From: Clostridia bacterium
GTDB taxonomy: Bacteria > Bacillota > Clostridia > Christensenellales > Aristaeellaceae
Assembly (NCBI GenBank): GCA_017429265.1
Contig: JAFRPG010000006.1
Span: forward strand, 1 to 60,839
Reading direction: 5' to 3'
DNA length: 60,839 bases
The notes under the pieces are model-generated. The model worked only from the letters and a program-made list of their open reading frames with translations. It did not search any database and was not told the origin of the DNA. The position numbers and the translations under genes are program-made. This document shows, one piece after another, positions 37,148-46,092 of this stretch (its first letter is position 1; each line of letters begins with the position of its first letter).

Positions 37148-39223
37148 ATGAGAAAACTTCTTTCCCTGGTACTCGCTCTCGCGATGCTGCTGTCTGTGGC
37201 CGGCAGTGCGCTGGCTGAGCAGAAGTACGCCGAAGGCACGACCCTCCGCATGGCGGTCGGTTACAACAGTGCCAAGACCGGCATCGTGTTTGACGCGGAG
37301 ACGGCGGGCGAGGGCATCACCCTGGCCGACGGCGTCACCTATCACACCGGTGAGCTGAAGCCCACCTGGGTGGCCGTGGAAAAGATCCTCGGCGTCAAGT
37401 TCGACAGCAAGTACCAGGGCAACGGCGCCGCGAAGGAGTTTGAGTACTGGAGCCAGCAGCTGAACATGGTCGACATGGTCAGCGGCACCGCCTCCACCCT
37501 CTCCGAGTACGGCGAGCAGGGCGAGCTGGTCAACCTCGCCGAATACCTCGACGTGATGCCCAACTTCAAGGCTTATCTGGACGCCAACCCCATCGTGCGC
37601 CTGTCCATCACCGGCAACACGAGCACCGGCGCGATCTACTTCAGCCCCTACTTCGACGGCGTGAACGACATCGAGCGCATGCCGCTGATGCGTGCGGACT
37701 GGGTCGCGAAGCTCCTCGACGGCGAGGGCGAGTTTGAAGCCGACGCCTGCAAGGACACCGAGGATCCGGTGTACACCCCCTACATGCCCACCGAGGGCAA
37801 GGTCGAGATCGAGGTCGTCACCCTGGACGGCACCGGCACCGAGACCATCACCAAGGACTATGACGCCTACGGCAACATCATCGCCATGATGAACGACGAA
37901 GGCTCCATGTCCGGTGAGGACGCCGTCAACATGCTCCGCGAGTACATCGACGAGACCTATGGCGGCTACTACGGCACCCAGCGCTCCAACCTCTTCATCG
38001 GCCAGAACGCGGCCTGGGACGCCGACGAGCTCGTCGCCCTGCTCCGCTGCGTCGTGGCGAACCCCCAGACGCTGAACGGCACCGATTCCATCCAGGGCCT
38101 CTTCAGCCGTGAGGACGACAACAACCAGCGCCGCGTCGACCTGTTCCGCTTCGCCGGCCACCTCTTCGGCGTCCGCGGCATGGAGTCCCGTCAGGACTTC
38201 CTCTATGTCGGCACCGACGGCCAGCTGCATGACGCCCGTCAGGAAGCGGCTGCCTACGAAGCCCTCGAGCGCATGAACGCCCTGACCCAGGAAGGCCTGA
38301 TCTCCATCGCCTACATCGACATGGCGGCCGAGAAGAGCGCCACCTATCTGGAGAACGACAACGGCTTCATGTCCTACGACTACAACCAGACCCAGACCGT
38401 CATGAACGCCACCAAGCTTCAGGCCGGTGAGAAGTACATGGCCGTGATGGTGCCCGTTGCCCGCTGGTATGACGGCACCGACGAGAACGGCGTCTACATG
38501 CGCTTTACCGAGTCCTGGCGTTCCGTGAAGACCGACGGCTGGGCCATCTCCAAGGCCGGCGTCGCCGGTGACGACAACAAGCTCTACGCCGCCCTCGCCC
38601 TGATCGACTACGCCTTCTCCGAAGCCGGCCAGATCATGATGAGCTACGGCCCCGACGCCTTCATCAAGACCGATGACGAGGGCAACTATGTGACCTTCTC
38701 CTTCAACGGCAAGGACATGCCCGTGATCGCGGACGCTACCTACGCCGAGCTGTGGGAGAAAGCCAGCGGCAACTACACCAACTACGCCCGTATGTACCTG
38801 GGCTCCACCCTGTCCTTCGCCAAGAGCCAGGCCTTCGAGTATCAGTGCACGCACGACGTCGGCAAGGAAGGCGCGGGCTACATCTCCACGGCCATCGGCC
38901 TGGGCACCATCAAGCACCCCGAGCTCGCCCTGACCGAGAATCCCTGGTACACCTCCGTGCCTACGGTCCTGCCGAACACCAAGGTGGAAACCAGCCAGAT
39001 AAACTCCTACACCGAGCTGACCGCCAACGGCAAGTTCTCCGCTGCCCGCGGCGGCGAGAACCTCTTCGTCGATCTCATCGTCAAGGGCTATGACGGCCAG
39101 GACGCCGGCGACGCCGAGGCCATGGCCCATGTCGTGAGCGAGAACTGGTACGGCGACAAGTACCTCGAGCTCAAGAATGCCGCCTGGAAGCGCATCTGCG
39201 AGTATTACAACAGCATGAACTGA
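37148..39223 (+). CDS. Large sugar-binding protein of the Lpl-type importer
   Basis: 691 aa with a signal peptide (1-23, ending ALA) and no lipobox cysteine, though relatives in monoderm Firmicutes are lipoproteins. The mature part has the two-lobe pattern of oligosaccharide-binding proteins (ADWVAKLLDGEG, then GWAISKAGVAGDDNKLYAAL). GAGGAGG precedes ATG 37148. Size is larger than the 500-550 typical. It is likely the most abundant product of the operon, since a strong hairpin follows. Confidence 0.9.
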   Translation: MRKLLSLVLALAMLLSVAGSALAEQKYAEGTTLRMAVGYNSAKTGIVFDAETAGEGITLADGVTYHTGELKPTWVAVEKILGVKFDSKYQGNGAAKEFEYWSQQLNMVDMVSGTASTLSEYGEQGELVNLAEYLDVMPNFKAYLDANPIVRLSITGNTSTGAIYFSPYFDGVNDIERMPLMRADWVAKLLDGEGEFEADACKDTEDPVYTPYMPTEGKVEIEVVTLDGTGTETITKDYDAYGNIIAMMNDEGSMSGEDAVNMLREYIDETYGGYYGTQRSNLFIGQNAAWDADELVALLRCVVANPQTLNGTDSIQGLFSREDDNNQRRVDLFRFAGHLFGVRGMESRQDFLYVGTDGQLHDARQEAAAYEALERMNALTQEGLISIAYIDMAAEKSATYLENDNGFMSYDYNQTQTVMNATKLQAGEKYMAVMVPVARWYDGTDENGVYMRFTESWRSVKTDGWAISKAGVAGDDNKLYAALALIDYAFSEAGQIMMSYGPDAFIKTDDEGNYVTFSFNGKDMPVIADATYAELWEKASGNYTNYARMYLGSTLSFAKSQAFEYQCTHDVGKEGAGYISTAIGLGTIKHPELALTENPWYTSVPTVLPNTKVETSQINSYTELTANGKFSAARGGENLFVDLIVKGYDGQDAGDAEAMAHVVSENWYGDKYLELKNAAWKRICEYYNSMN

Positions 39224-39252
39224 CACCGTTCAACAGACCCTGATTCACTATC

Positions 39253-39290
39253 GTCCTCTCCCGCGGCCTTCACCGGCCGCGGGAGAGGAC
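39253..39290 (+). terminator. Strong hairpin after the binding-protein gene
   Basis: A perfect 16-bp GC-rich stem (39253-39268 with 39275-39290) and a 6-nt loop, with no T-run after it. It probably stabilises the upstream message or slows readthrough, lowering expression of the genes after it. Confidence 0.7.
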
Positions 39291-39312
39291 ACCGAAACGA
39301 GGGAAGGTCATT

Positions 39313-39918
39313 ATGTACAAAAGACAGATGAAACTTCAGCGGATCCTGTGTATACTCTGCGTGGCGACAAGCGCACTGGTGTTTGTCTATGCGCTCGGCA
39401 TAATGACTGACCTGTATGATATGCTGTTCAATCAGCTCAAGAATTACCCCGAAAGCCTGGATGAGTCAGTCACCGGCGCGCGCATCTACGCGGACATGCA
39501 GCCCTTCAACCACCTGCTGCTGCGGCTGAGCATCGGCCTGCTCCTGCTCGCCCTGACCCTGCTGCTGACCAACACCCACCTGCGCAGAAGGTACTACATC
39601 TCCAACTATATCAGCATCGGGCTGAACGTGATCGCCAACGTGGCGATGGCCGTCTGGGCCCATCTCGAGATCGCGGCGTTCAAGGTGCAGTACCTGACCA
39701 CGGTCGACTTTGAGCAGCTCCGCGTCGAGCTGCGGCCGAGAGGCAACCAGACCAGCCTGTACACCGATTCCACCTTCTGGTTCGATATCCACTATCTCGT
39801 CTGCGGCCTGTGCCTGGCCGTGGCGGTCCTCCTGATCCTGAACACAATCTGGAAGATCAGACTCGAAAAGCAGGAGCGCACACTCCTGGATGACGGAGGA
39901 AAGGCGGTGCAGAAATGA
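39313..39918 (+). CDS. Unrecognised four-helix membrane protein
   Basis: 201 aa from ATG 39313 (GGGAAGGT upstream). Predicted helices at about 10-32, 70-88, 98-117 and 158-180, with an outer loop between the first two and one between the third and fourth. No family was recognised. It overlaps the next gene by ATGA. Position between a sugar importer and an ATPase suggests an accessory transport role (inference). Confidence 0.65.
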   Translation: MYKRQMKLQRILCILCVATSALVFVYALGIMTDLYDMLFNQLKNYPESLDESVTGARIYADMQPFNHLLLRLSIGLLLLALTLLLTNTHLRRRYYISNYISIGLNVIANVAMAVWAHLEIAAFKVQYLTTVDFEQLRVELRPRGNQTSLYTDSTFWFDIHYLVCGLCLAVAVLLILNTIWKIRLEKQERTLLDDGGKAVQK

Positions 39919-40826
39919 ACGACGAACGTATTGTCATGGACCGCATGCGGTACACCAAGAATACGGCGTCCGCCCGTTTCGCTTACCTCGCGATCCTGTT
40001 CAACGTGCTGTTCTTCGTCAGTATATACAAGACCAACGACAGGAACTACTACAATATCCTGATGGGCGCGTCCATCGTCTTCAACCTGGTCTTCATGCTC
40101 CTGACCTTCCTGGCCAGCGAGGGCGTGAAGAACTACAAGCGCGGCTTCTCCAGGCTGCTGATCTTCCTGGCGATCCTGCAGATCGTGCGCATCTTCATCT
40201 TCCCGGTGCAGATGCACAGCAAGCTGACCGAGCAGCCGACGATCCCGGCCGGCACGGCACGCGCCTACAACTTCACCATGAGCACCGAGTCCGAGAACCG
40301 GATGACGGCCAAGAAGCACGACATCGAGGTCAAGCAGGACAAGAACGACCAGACCTACAAGCTGACCATCGACGGCGAGGAGAAGGACGTCAAGCTCGTC
40401 CTGGACAATGAGGACAAGCGCTTCCACTTCGGCGTCGGCAAGGAGACCTATGAGGTGTCCTTCGAGAATTCTCTGCCGGTCGTCACCGTGAGCGAGACCG
40501 CGGAGGGCAAGACCTCGGCCGTCGCGGACAAGGATCACCGCATCACCCTCACCGTCGAGGGCAGCTCCTACGCCCTCGAGCTCCAGCAGTCCGACAAGGG
40601 CAAGGACAAGTATGTCACGGTCGCCAAACTCGGCGAGATCCGCATCCTGAACATGCACTTCCCGATGTGGATCGAAAACACGGTGATGAGCGACTGGCAG
40701 TTCATCCGGTGCTGCTTCTATCTGATCGCCTCCGCGTTCTGTCTGTGCAGGAGTGCGATGATCAACAGCAGGAAGAGCAAGCAGCTTGAGGCGCACATCG
40801 CGAACCTGGAAGCGCAGCAGGCATAA
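39915..40826 (+). CDS. Unrecognised membrane protein with outer beta-rich domain
   Basis: 303 aa. Three helices in the first 100 residues (about 20-37, 48-68, 80-97), an extracytoplasmic domain of about 155 residues rich in Lys, Asp and Val (VKQDKNDQTYKLTIDGEEKD region), then a fourth helix at about 263-280 and a charged tail. The domain has regular short strands of about 7-10 residues, like a beta sandwich. No family was recognised. It starts in overlap with the preceding gene and ends 11 bp before the ATPase gene. Confidence 0.65.
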   Translation: MNDERIVMDRMRYTKNTASARFAYLAILFNVLFFVSIYKTNDRNYYNILMGASIVFNLVFMLLTFLASEGVKNYKRGFSRLLIFLAILQIVRIFIFPVQMHSKLTEQPTIPAGTARAYNFTMSTESENRMTAKKHDIEVKQDKNDQTYKLTIDGEEKDVKLVLDNEDKRFHFGVGKETYEVSFENSLPVVTVSETAEGKTSAVADKDHRITLTVEGSSYALELQQSDKGKDKYVTVAKLGEIRILNMHFPMWIENTVMSDWQFIRCCFYLIASAFCLCRSAMINSRKSKQLEAHIANLEAQQA

Positions 40827-40837
40827 GGAGGCGCGGC

Positions 40838-41926
40838 ATGGCTGAGTTATCTTTGCAGCATATCGACAAGATCTACGACAACAATGTGCAGGCCGTCTTC
40901 GACTTCAACATGGACGTGAAGGACGGGGAACTGATCGTGCTGGTCGGCCCCTCCGGCTGCGGAAAATCGACGACCCTGCGCATGGTGGCGGGCCTGGAGG
41001 ATATCTCGCGGGGCAAGCTGTTCCTCGACGGCAAGGACATCACCGCCAAGCCGGCCAAGGATCGCGACATGGCCATGGTTTTCCAGAACTATGCCCTCTA
41101 CGGCCATATGACGATCTACGAGAACATGGCCTTCTCCCTGACCCTCCGCAAGGAGGACAAGAACGTCACGCACAAGAAGGTGCTGGCGGCGGCGGAGATC
41201 CTGGGCCTGACGAGCCAGCTGAACAAAAAGCCGAGCCAGCTCTCCGGCGGCCAGCGGCAGCGCGTGGCCATGGGCCGCTCCATCGTCCGCAACCCGAAGG
41301 TCTTCCTCTTCGACGAGCCGCTGTCCAACCTGGACGCCAAGCTTCGCGGCGCGACCCGGCGTGAGATCCTCCTCCTGCACAAGCGCCTCGGCGCGACGAT
41401 GCTCTACGTGACGCACGACCAGACCGAGGCCCTGACGCTGGCGGACCGGATCGTGTGCATGTCGATGGGCCATGTGCAGCAGATCGGTACGCCGATGGAG
41501 CTCTACGACAAGCCGAAGAACCAGTTTGTGGCCGGCTTCATCGGCCTCCCGCCGATGAACTTCCTCGACGTGACCTTCGAGAACGGGGCGCTGCGCGGCA
41601 AGGGCTACACCGTGTCCCTCACCGACCGCGAGAAGGCGGCCCTCGGCGCGTACAACCGCAAGGAACTGATCCTCGGCGTGCGCCCGGAGGATATGGAAAG
41701 CAGGCCGGACGGCGAAGCGGGCGATGTCACCCTGGAAGTGATGTCCAATGAGAACCTCGGCATGAACACCCTCGTGCACGGTCACGCGGGCGAGGGGATC
41801 TCCATCACCGCGAAGCTCGGCGGCTGGAGGGATTACAGGCGCGGCGACAAGGTCCCGCTGACCTTCAGACGGAAGCATTTCTTCGACAAAGAGACGACCG
41901 AAGCGATCCGGGAAGGAGGGGAATGA
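40838..41926 (+). CDS. ABC importer ATPase (MsmK/UgpC type), first copy
   Basis: 362 aa. Walker [10 protein letters not shown]-loop FQNYALYGHM, signature [14 protein letters not shown], Walker [12 protein letters not shown], switch VTHDQTEAL, and a C-terminal regulatory TOBE-type domain (ILGVRPEDMES). Such ATPases power one or several sugar importers (MsmK, UgpC, MalK group). AAGGAGG precedes ATG 40838. It lies inside a group of unrecognised membrane genes, unlike its usual scattered position. A second related ATPase is at 44105. Confidence 0.93.
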   Translation: MAELSLQHIDKIYDNNVQAVFDFNMDVKDGELIVLVGPSGCGKSTTLRMVAGLEDISRGKLFLDGKDITAKPAKDRDMAMVFQNYALYGHMTIYENMAFSLTLRKEDKNVTHKKVLAAAEILGLTSQLNKKPSQLSGGQRQRVAMGRSIVRNPKVFLFDEPLSNLDAKLRGATRREILLLHKRLGATMLYVTHDQTEALTLADRIVCMSMGHVQQIGTPMELYDKPKNQFVAGFIGLPPMNFLDVTFENGALRGKGYTVSLTDREKAALGAYNRKELILGVRPEDMESRPDGEAGDVTLEVMSNENLGMNTLVHGHAGEGISITAKLGGWRDYRRGDKVPLTFRRKHFFDKETTEAIREGGE

Positions 41927-41929
41927 TCC

Positions 41930-42613
41930 GTGTTCACACTCTATGGGCTGCTCAGCGAGGGATTCCCTGCCTTCGGCGCCAAGTGCGGTGAGCTCGGCAA
42001 GCGCATCGGCAGCGGCGACTGGACGCCCCTCATCACGATCGTGATCGACGTGCTGCTGATCGTGGGGCTGATCCTCGTGATGCGCAGGAAGGAGGCCCGG
42101 AGAAAGTTCAAGGTCGCCCTCAAGCGCAAGCCGCAGAACGTGCCGCTCGTGTGCACGGTGCTGGCCTTCATGGTCTACTCCTTCAACCTGAGCAACATCA
42201 CCCGCACGATCAACGATATTCAGGGCGGCCTGATCGCCCAGGCGGGCTTTGCGACCATGCTGCTGTCGATCCTCGTGATCGTGTGCTGCATGAACGCCTT
42301 CCCCTACCGCAAAAAGGCCAATGTCCCGATGATGGCCGTGATGTTTGTCATGATGGTCATCCTGCTGGTGTGCGACTTCTACTTCCACGCCTGGATCGTC
42401 GACGCCACCACACGCGCGAAGGATACCCGCGCCTGGACGCCTGCGATGCGCTCCGCTGCCTTCAGCGTGATGATGCATGCGGTGATCACGATGCTGGCCG
42501 GCGCGCTGGCCGCCTGCGTGCCGCTGCTCCGCAAGTGGTTCAAGCGCTTCAACACCGCCGTGGAGCTGGAAGTCAATGAGGAGATGTCGGCCATCGACAT
42601 CAGCGGTGAGTAA
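41930..42613 (+). CDS. Unrecognised five-helix membrane protein
   Basis: 227 aa from GTG 41930 after GGAAGGAGGGG. Helices at about 35-52, 70-86, 103-122, 130-150 and 172-195; basic residues between helices 1 and 2 (MRRKEARRKFKVALKRKPQ) suggest a cytosolic loop. No family was recognised. It is 3 bp after the ATPase stop, so it is likely in the same transcript. Confidence 0.62.
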   Translation: MFTLYGLLSEGFPAFGAKCGELGKRIGSGDWTPLITIVIDVLLIVGLILVMRRKEARRKFKVALKRKPQNVPLVCTVLAFMVYSFNLSNITRTINDIQGGLIAQAGFATMLLSILVIVCCMNAFPYRKKANVPMMAVMFVMMVILLVCDFYFHAWIVDATTRAKDTRAWTPAMRSAAFSVMMHAVITMLAGALAACVPLLRKWFKRFNTAVELEVNEEMSAIDISGE

Positions 42614-42618
42614 GTCGG

Positions 42619-43254
42619 ATGGCGAAAAAAGACAGGGGACAGGAGCGCGAGACACCGAAGGCGGCTGCCGAGTACTACCGGCTGAAGACCGACGCGGTCG
42701 ACGCCCTGGTGGGCGCGAACGAGCAGAACTCGCCGCCCGTCAGCGAGAAGGAACTGAGGAAGTACCGGAAGACCCGCGGACTGCGGCTCGGCGCCGGACT
42801 GAAGGCTTTCCTGATCAAGTGGTGGTTCGCGGGCATGGTGTGCTACTTCTTCTGGTGGGGGCTGCCGCTGCAGAACGTCCTCGACCAGATGGCGGTGGTC
42901 GGCATCGTCCTGGGTCTGGTGACGGACCTGCTGGTCAACAACATCATGCGCTACTACGCGCGGCCGGAAGGGGAGAACGACCGCTGGATGATGTTCCCCC
43001 CGCGCAAGGTCATCTCCCTGGCATTCAACCTGGTCTATGCCTTGTTCCTGATGGTCCTCGTATACTTCACCTACTACGGCCTCAACGGATCCTACGTGAC
43101 GGCCGTGGGGGAGAACAAGGGCGTGCTGCTTGACGTCGGGCCGGTCTTTTTCGGGCTGTTTACGGCGGGATGGGATATGCTCCTGCTCGGCGCGCGCCAG
43201 CTGATCCTGAAGATCCTGGACGACGCAAAGAAAAACGCCGGTCACCGCCCGTGA
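42619..43254 (+). CDS. Unrecognised membrane protein (211 aa)
   Basis: 211 aa with a charged N-terminal 60 residues (RETPKAAAEYYRLKTDAVDA) and about four helices (65-82, 88-106, 130-150, 165-190). No family was recognised. The C-terminal codons overlap the terminator of the convergent AraC-type gene. It is the last gene of the operon that begins with the sugar importer. Confidence 0.62.
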   Translation: MAKKDRGQERETPKAAAEYYRLKTDAVDALVGANEQNSPPVSEKELRKYRKTRGLRLGAGLKAFLIKWWFAGMVCYFFWWGLPLQNVLDQMAVVGIVLGLVTDLLVNNIMRYYARPEGENDRWMMFPPRKVISLAFNLVYALFLMVLVYFTYYGLNGSYVTAVGENKGVLLDVGPVFFGLFTAGWDMLLLGARQLILKILDDAKKNAGHRP

Positions 43255-43264
43255 GGGTGACCGG
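43238..43264 (-). terminator. Terminator of the AraC-type gene
   Basis: A perfect 9-bp stem (CCGGTCACC / GGTGACCGG) and a 9-nt loop, followed on the minus strand by CGTTTTTCTTTG. It overlaps the 3' end of the convergent membrane-protein gene. Confidence 0.75.
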
Positions 43265-43269
43265 AAGAC

Positions 43270-43998
43270 TCAGCCGCGGTACCGGCTCGGCGGGACGCCG
43301 TACTTCTTCTTGAAGATCCGGGAGAAGTACAGGGCGTCGCGGTACCCGCAGGAGCGCGCGATGTCGATGACGGAGACGCTGCTGCGGTCGCTTCCGGCGA
43401 GAAGCTCGGCGGCGCGGCTCAGCCTGAGGTCCGTGAGGAACCCGTGCGGCGTGACGCCGAAGGCCCGCTGGAACAGCCGGCGCAGATAGTCATCGCTGAA
43501 GGGCAGGGACCGCAGGTAGGTGTCGAGCTCGAACTCGCTGTTGCCGAGGTTGATTTCGATCGTCCGCGCGATCTCATCCGCGACGGCCGGGCGGGAAGCC
43601 CCGGACCAGGCGGACGCGAGGTAGGTGCTGATCAGGGCGCCGTAGAGCCGAAGGAGCGCGTCGCGCTGCCTGCCGTCCGAGTGGAAGTGACGGAACGCGC
43701 CCTCGAAGGCCTGCAGCAGACCGGGGTCGTCGCAGCGCACCAGCGTCGGCTCGGTCACCGTAAAGCTTGGGGCGACCATCTCCACATAGATGTTCCGCAT
43801 GCCCTTCTCGCTGCTGTTTGAGTGCTCGATGTTCGGCGGGATGACCGTCACGTCCCCGCGCTGGTAGGACAGAGCGGCGCGGCTGAAGCGGAGCAGGCCC
43901 GACCCGTGGGTGCAATAGATCAGTTCCCAGTGATCATGGGTGTGGCGCGATACCTGGCTGACCAGGGCGTGCTGCCCCGCATAGACGATCTCGTTCAT
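43270..43998 (-). CDS. AraC-family transcriptional regulator
   Basis: 242 aa. The N-terminal half is a cupin-like ligand-binding domain ([35 protein letters not shown]). The C-terminal half carries two helix-turn-helix motifs and the family ending [35 protein letters not shown] precedes the start. It lies between the sugar operon and a divergent ATPase gene, so it probably controls one or both, with a sugar as signal (inference). Confidence 0.92.
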   Translation of the reverse strand: MNEIVYAGQHALVSQVSRHTHDHWELIYCTHGSGLLRFSRAALSYQRGDVTVIPPNIEHSNSSEKGMRNIYVEMVAPSFTVTEPTLVRCDDPGLLQAFEGAFRHFHSDGRQRDALLRLYGALISTYLASAWSGASRPAVADEIARTIEINLGNSEFELDTYLRSLPFSDDYLRRLFQRAFGVTPHGFLTDLRLSRAAELLAGSDRSSVSVIDIARSCGYRDALYFSRIFKKKYGVPPSRYRG

Positions 43999-44029
43999 AT
44001 CCGATCCCCCCGGAAAGGCTTTCGGGGAC

Positions 44030-44058
44030 AGTATACCAGATCAGTCCCGGTTTGTCCA
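44030..44058 (-). promoter_or_regulatory. Promoter of the AraC-type gene
   Basis: On the minus strand, TGGACA (44053-44058) and TATACT (44030-44035), 17 bp apart, with a TG just before the -10 (extended -10). Confidence 0.7.
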
Positions 44059-44104
44059 TGCCGGAGCGGTATTGTCCGGCAGTCCGACACGAGGAGGCAG
44101 GCTT

Positions 44105-45214
<1,110 letters not shown>

Positions 45215-45231
45215 CCGGAACAGACAGAAAG

Positions 45232-45275
45232 CCTTCGCGGCCTGCCCGATAACAGGCGGACCGCGAAGGTTTTTT
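45232..45275 (+). terminator. Terminator of the second MsmK-type gene
   Basis: A perfect 9-bp stem (CCTTCGCGG / CCGCGAAGG), a 20-nt loop with an inner CCTG/CAGG pair, and six T. MITE copy 3 starts 2 bp after the T-run. Confidence 0.88.
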
Positions 45276-45277
45276 CA

Positions 45278-45624
45278 GGTTCTTCATGGAAAACTCGGGA
45301 AAACCATGTGGGAGAGGAGAGAGTTCGCGCTCTGCGGAGCGCGCCAGGGGCTTTCCGATCGGTCCGGGGCTGCCGCCCATTCTCCGCTGAAAACTGTCCC
45401 CCGGACAGTTTTCCGGGCGCTCCGAATCCCTGGACCCTTCGGGATCGACTCTTTCCAGTTTGGCATTTTGCAAAGCAATGTTGATAAACGAAACCTTACA
45501 TTGCCAAAGCCTTTCTTGACAGGACGGCCCCGAAGGAGTCCAGAGGGCGATCGGAAAGCCCTCTGGTGCGCCCGCAGGCGCATTCCTTCATCAACGAAGT
45601 TTCCCTAACTGAACATGAAGAACC
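45278..45624. mobile_element. MITE-like element, copy 3, with extra hairpin (347 bp)
   Basis: Left end GGTTCTTCATGGAAAACTCG; right end in reverse complement GGTTCTTCATGTTCAGTTAG. It has the same arms as the other copies. About 67 bp are inserted at 45361-45427 within the left-arm hairpin, containing the perfect inverted repeat GAAAACTGTCC / GGACAGTTTTC (45389-45399 with 45403-45413). The ends match each other, so the copy is whole. Confidence 0.85.
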
Positions 45625-45642
45625 TTTTTCCATGCAAAGCTG

Positions 45643-45678
45643 AAAACCCGCGCGGATGCAGAAATCCGCGCGGGTTTT
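45643..45678. terminator. Bidirectional terminator next to MITE copy 3
   Basis: A perfect 15-bp stem (45643-45657 with 45664-45678) with AAAA/TTTT at the base and a 6-nt loop. It serves the minus-strand small gene at 45690 and flanks the MITE. Confidence 0.85.
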
Positions 45679-45689
45679 CGGGGGGAGGC

Positions 45690-45947
45690 TCAGCCGTGAA
45701 GGCCCTGCTCCTGGCGTTCCATATTCTCCACCACGATGTCGTAGATCTCCCCGAGGGTGGAGGCGTAGGCCAGCACCAGCCAGGGCTCGTTGGTGTGGAA
45801 GTGGATCTTGATCAGCTCATCGTCGCCGACGCAGAGCAGGCAGTCGCCCTTGAAATGCTCTGTGATGTAATCGCCGATGGCGTCTTCGTCCAGATCGTGG
45901 CCTTCGATCAGCAGCTGGGTGTCAAATTTAAACTCAAGCATGATCAT
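45690..45947 (-). CDS. Small protein like the C-terminus of DAK2/YloV proteins
   Basis: 85 aa. The text FKFDTQLLIEGHDLDEDAIG and then GDDELIKIHFHTNEPWLVL, GEIYDIVVENMERQ resembles the C-terminal segment of YloV/DAK2-type (fatty-acid kinase/DhaL-related) proteins, which end in a 'vGDDdlvKvHvHTn.PG.VLe' block. The kinase domain is absent, so it is a free-standing domain, as annotated in other Clostridia. ATG 45947 or 45941 both fit the AGGAG site. Confidence 0.78.
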   Translation of the reverse strand: MIMLEFKFDTQLLIEGHDLDEDAIGDYITEHFKGDCLLCVGDDELIKIHFHTNEPWLVLAYASTLGEIYDIVVENMERQEQGLHG

Positions 45948-46092
45948 CAAACTCCTCGTGTCAGAATGGGTCTCCATCCTGATACTTTCGTCACGGAGGC
46001 GAAAAATCCTTCTTTTGCTGTGAAAACAGGGGAATGTTTGCCATATGCGGGCTTCCGCGGGCCGGTTTGCCCGTTTGACAGCGCGGTTGGGG

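Noticed and set aside
43999..44104. A strong plus-strand promoter for the second MsmK-type gene
   Set aside because: TTGTCC and TATTGT boxes are present, but spacing is only 12 bp; no acceptable pair was found.
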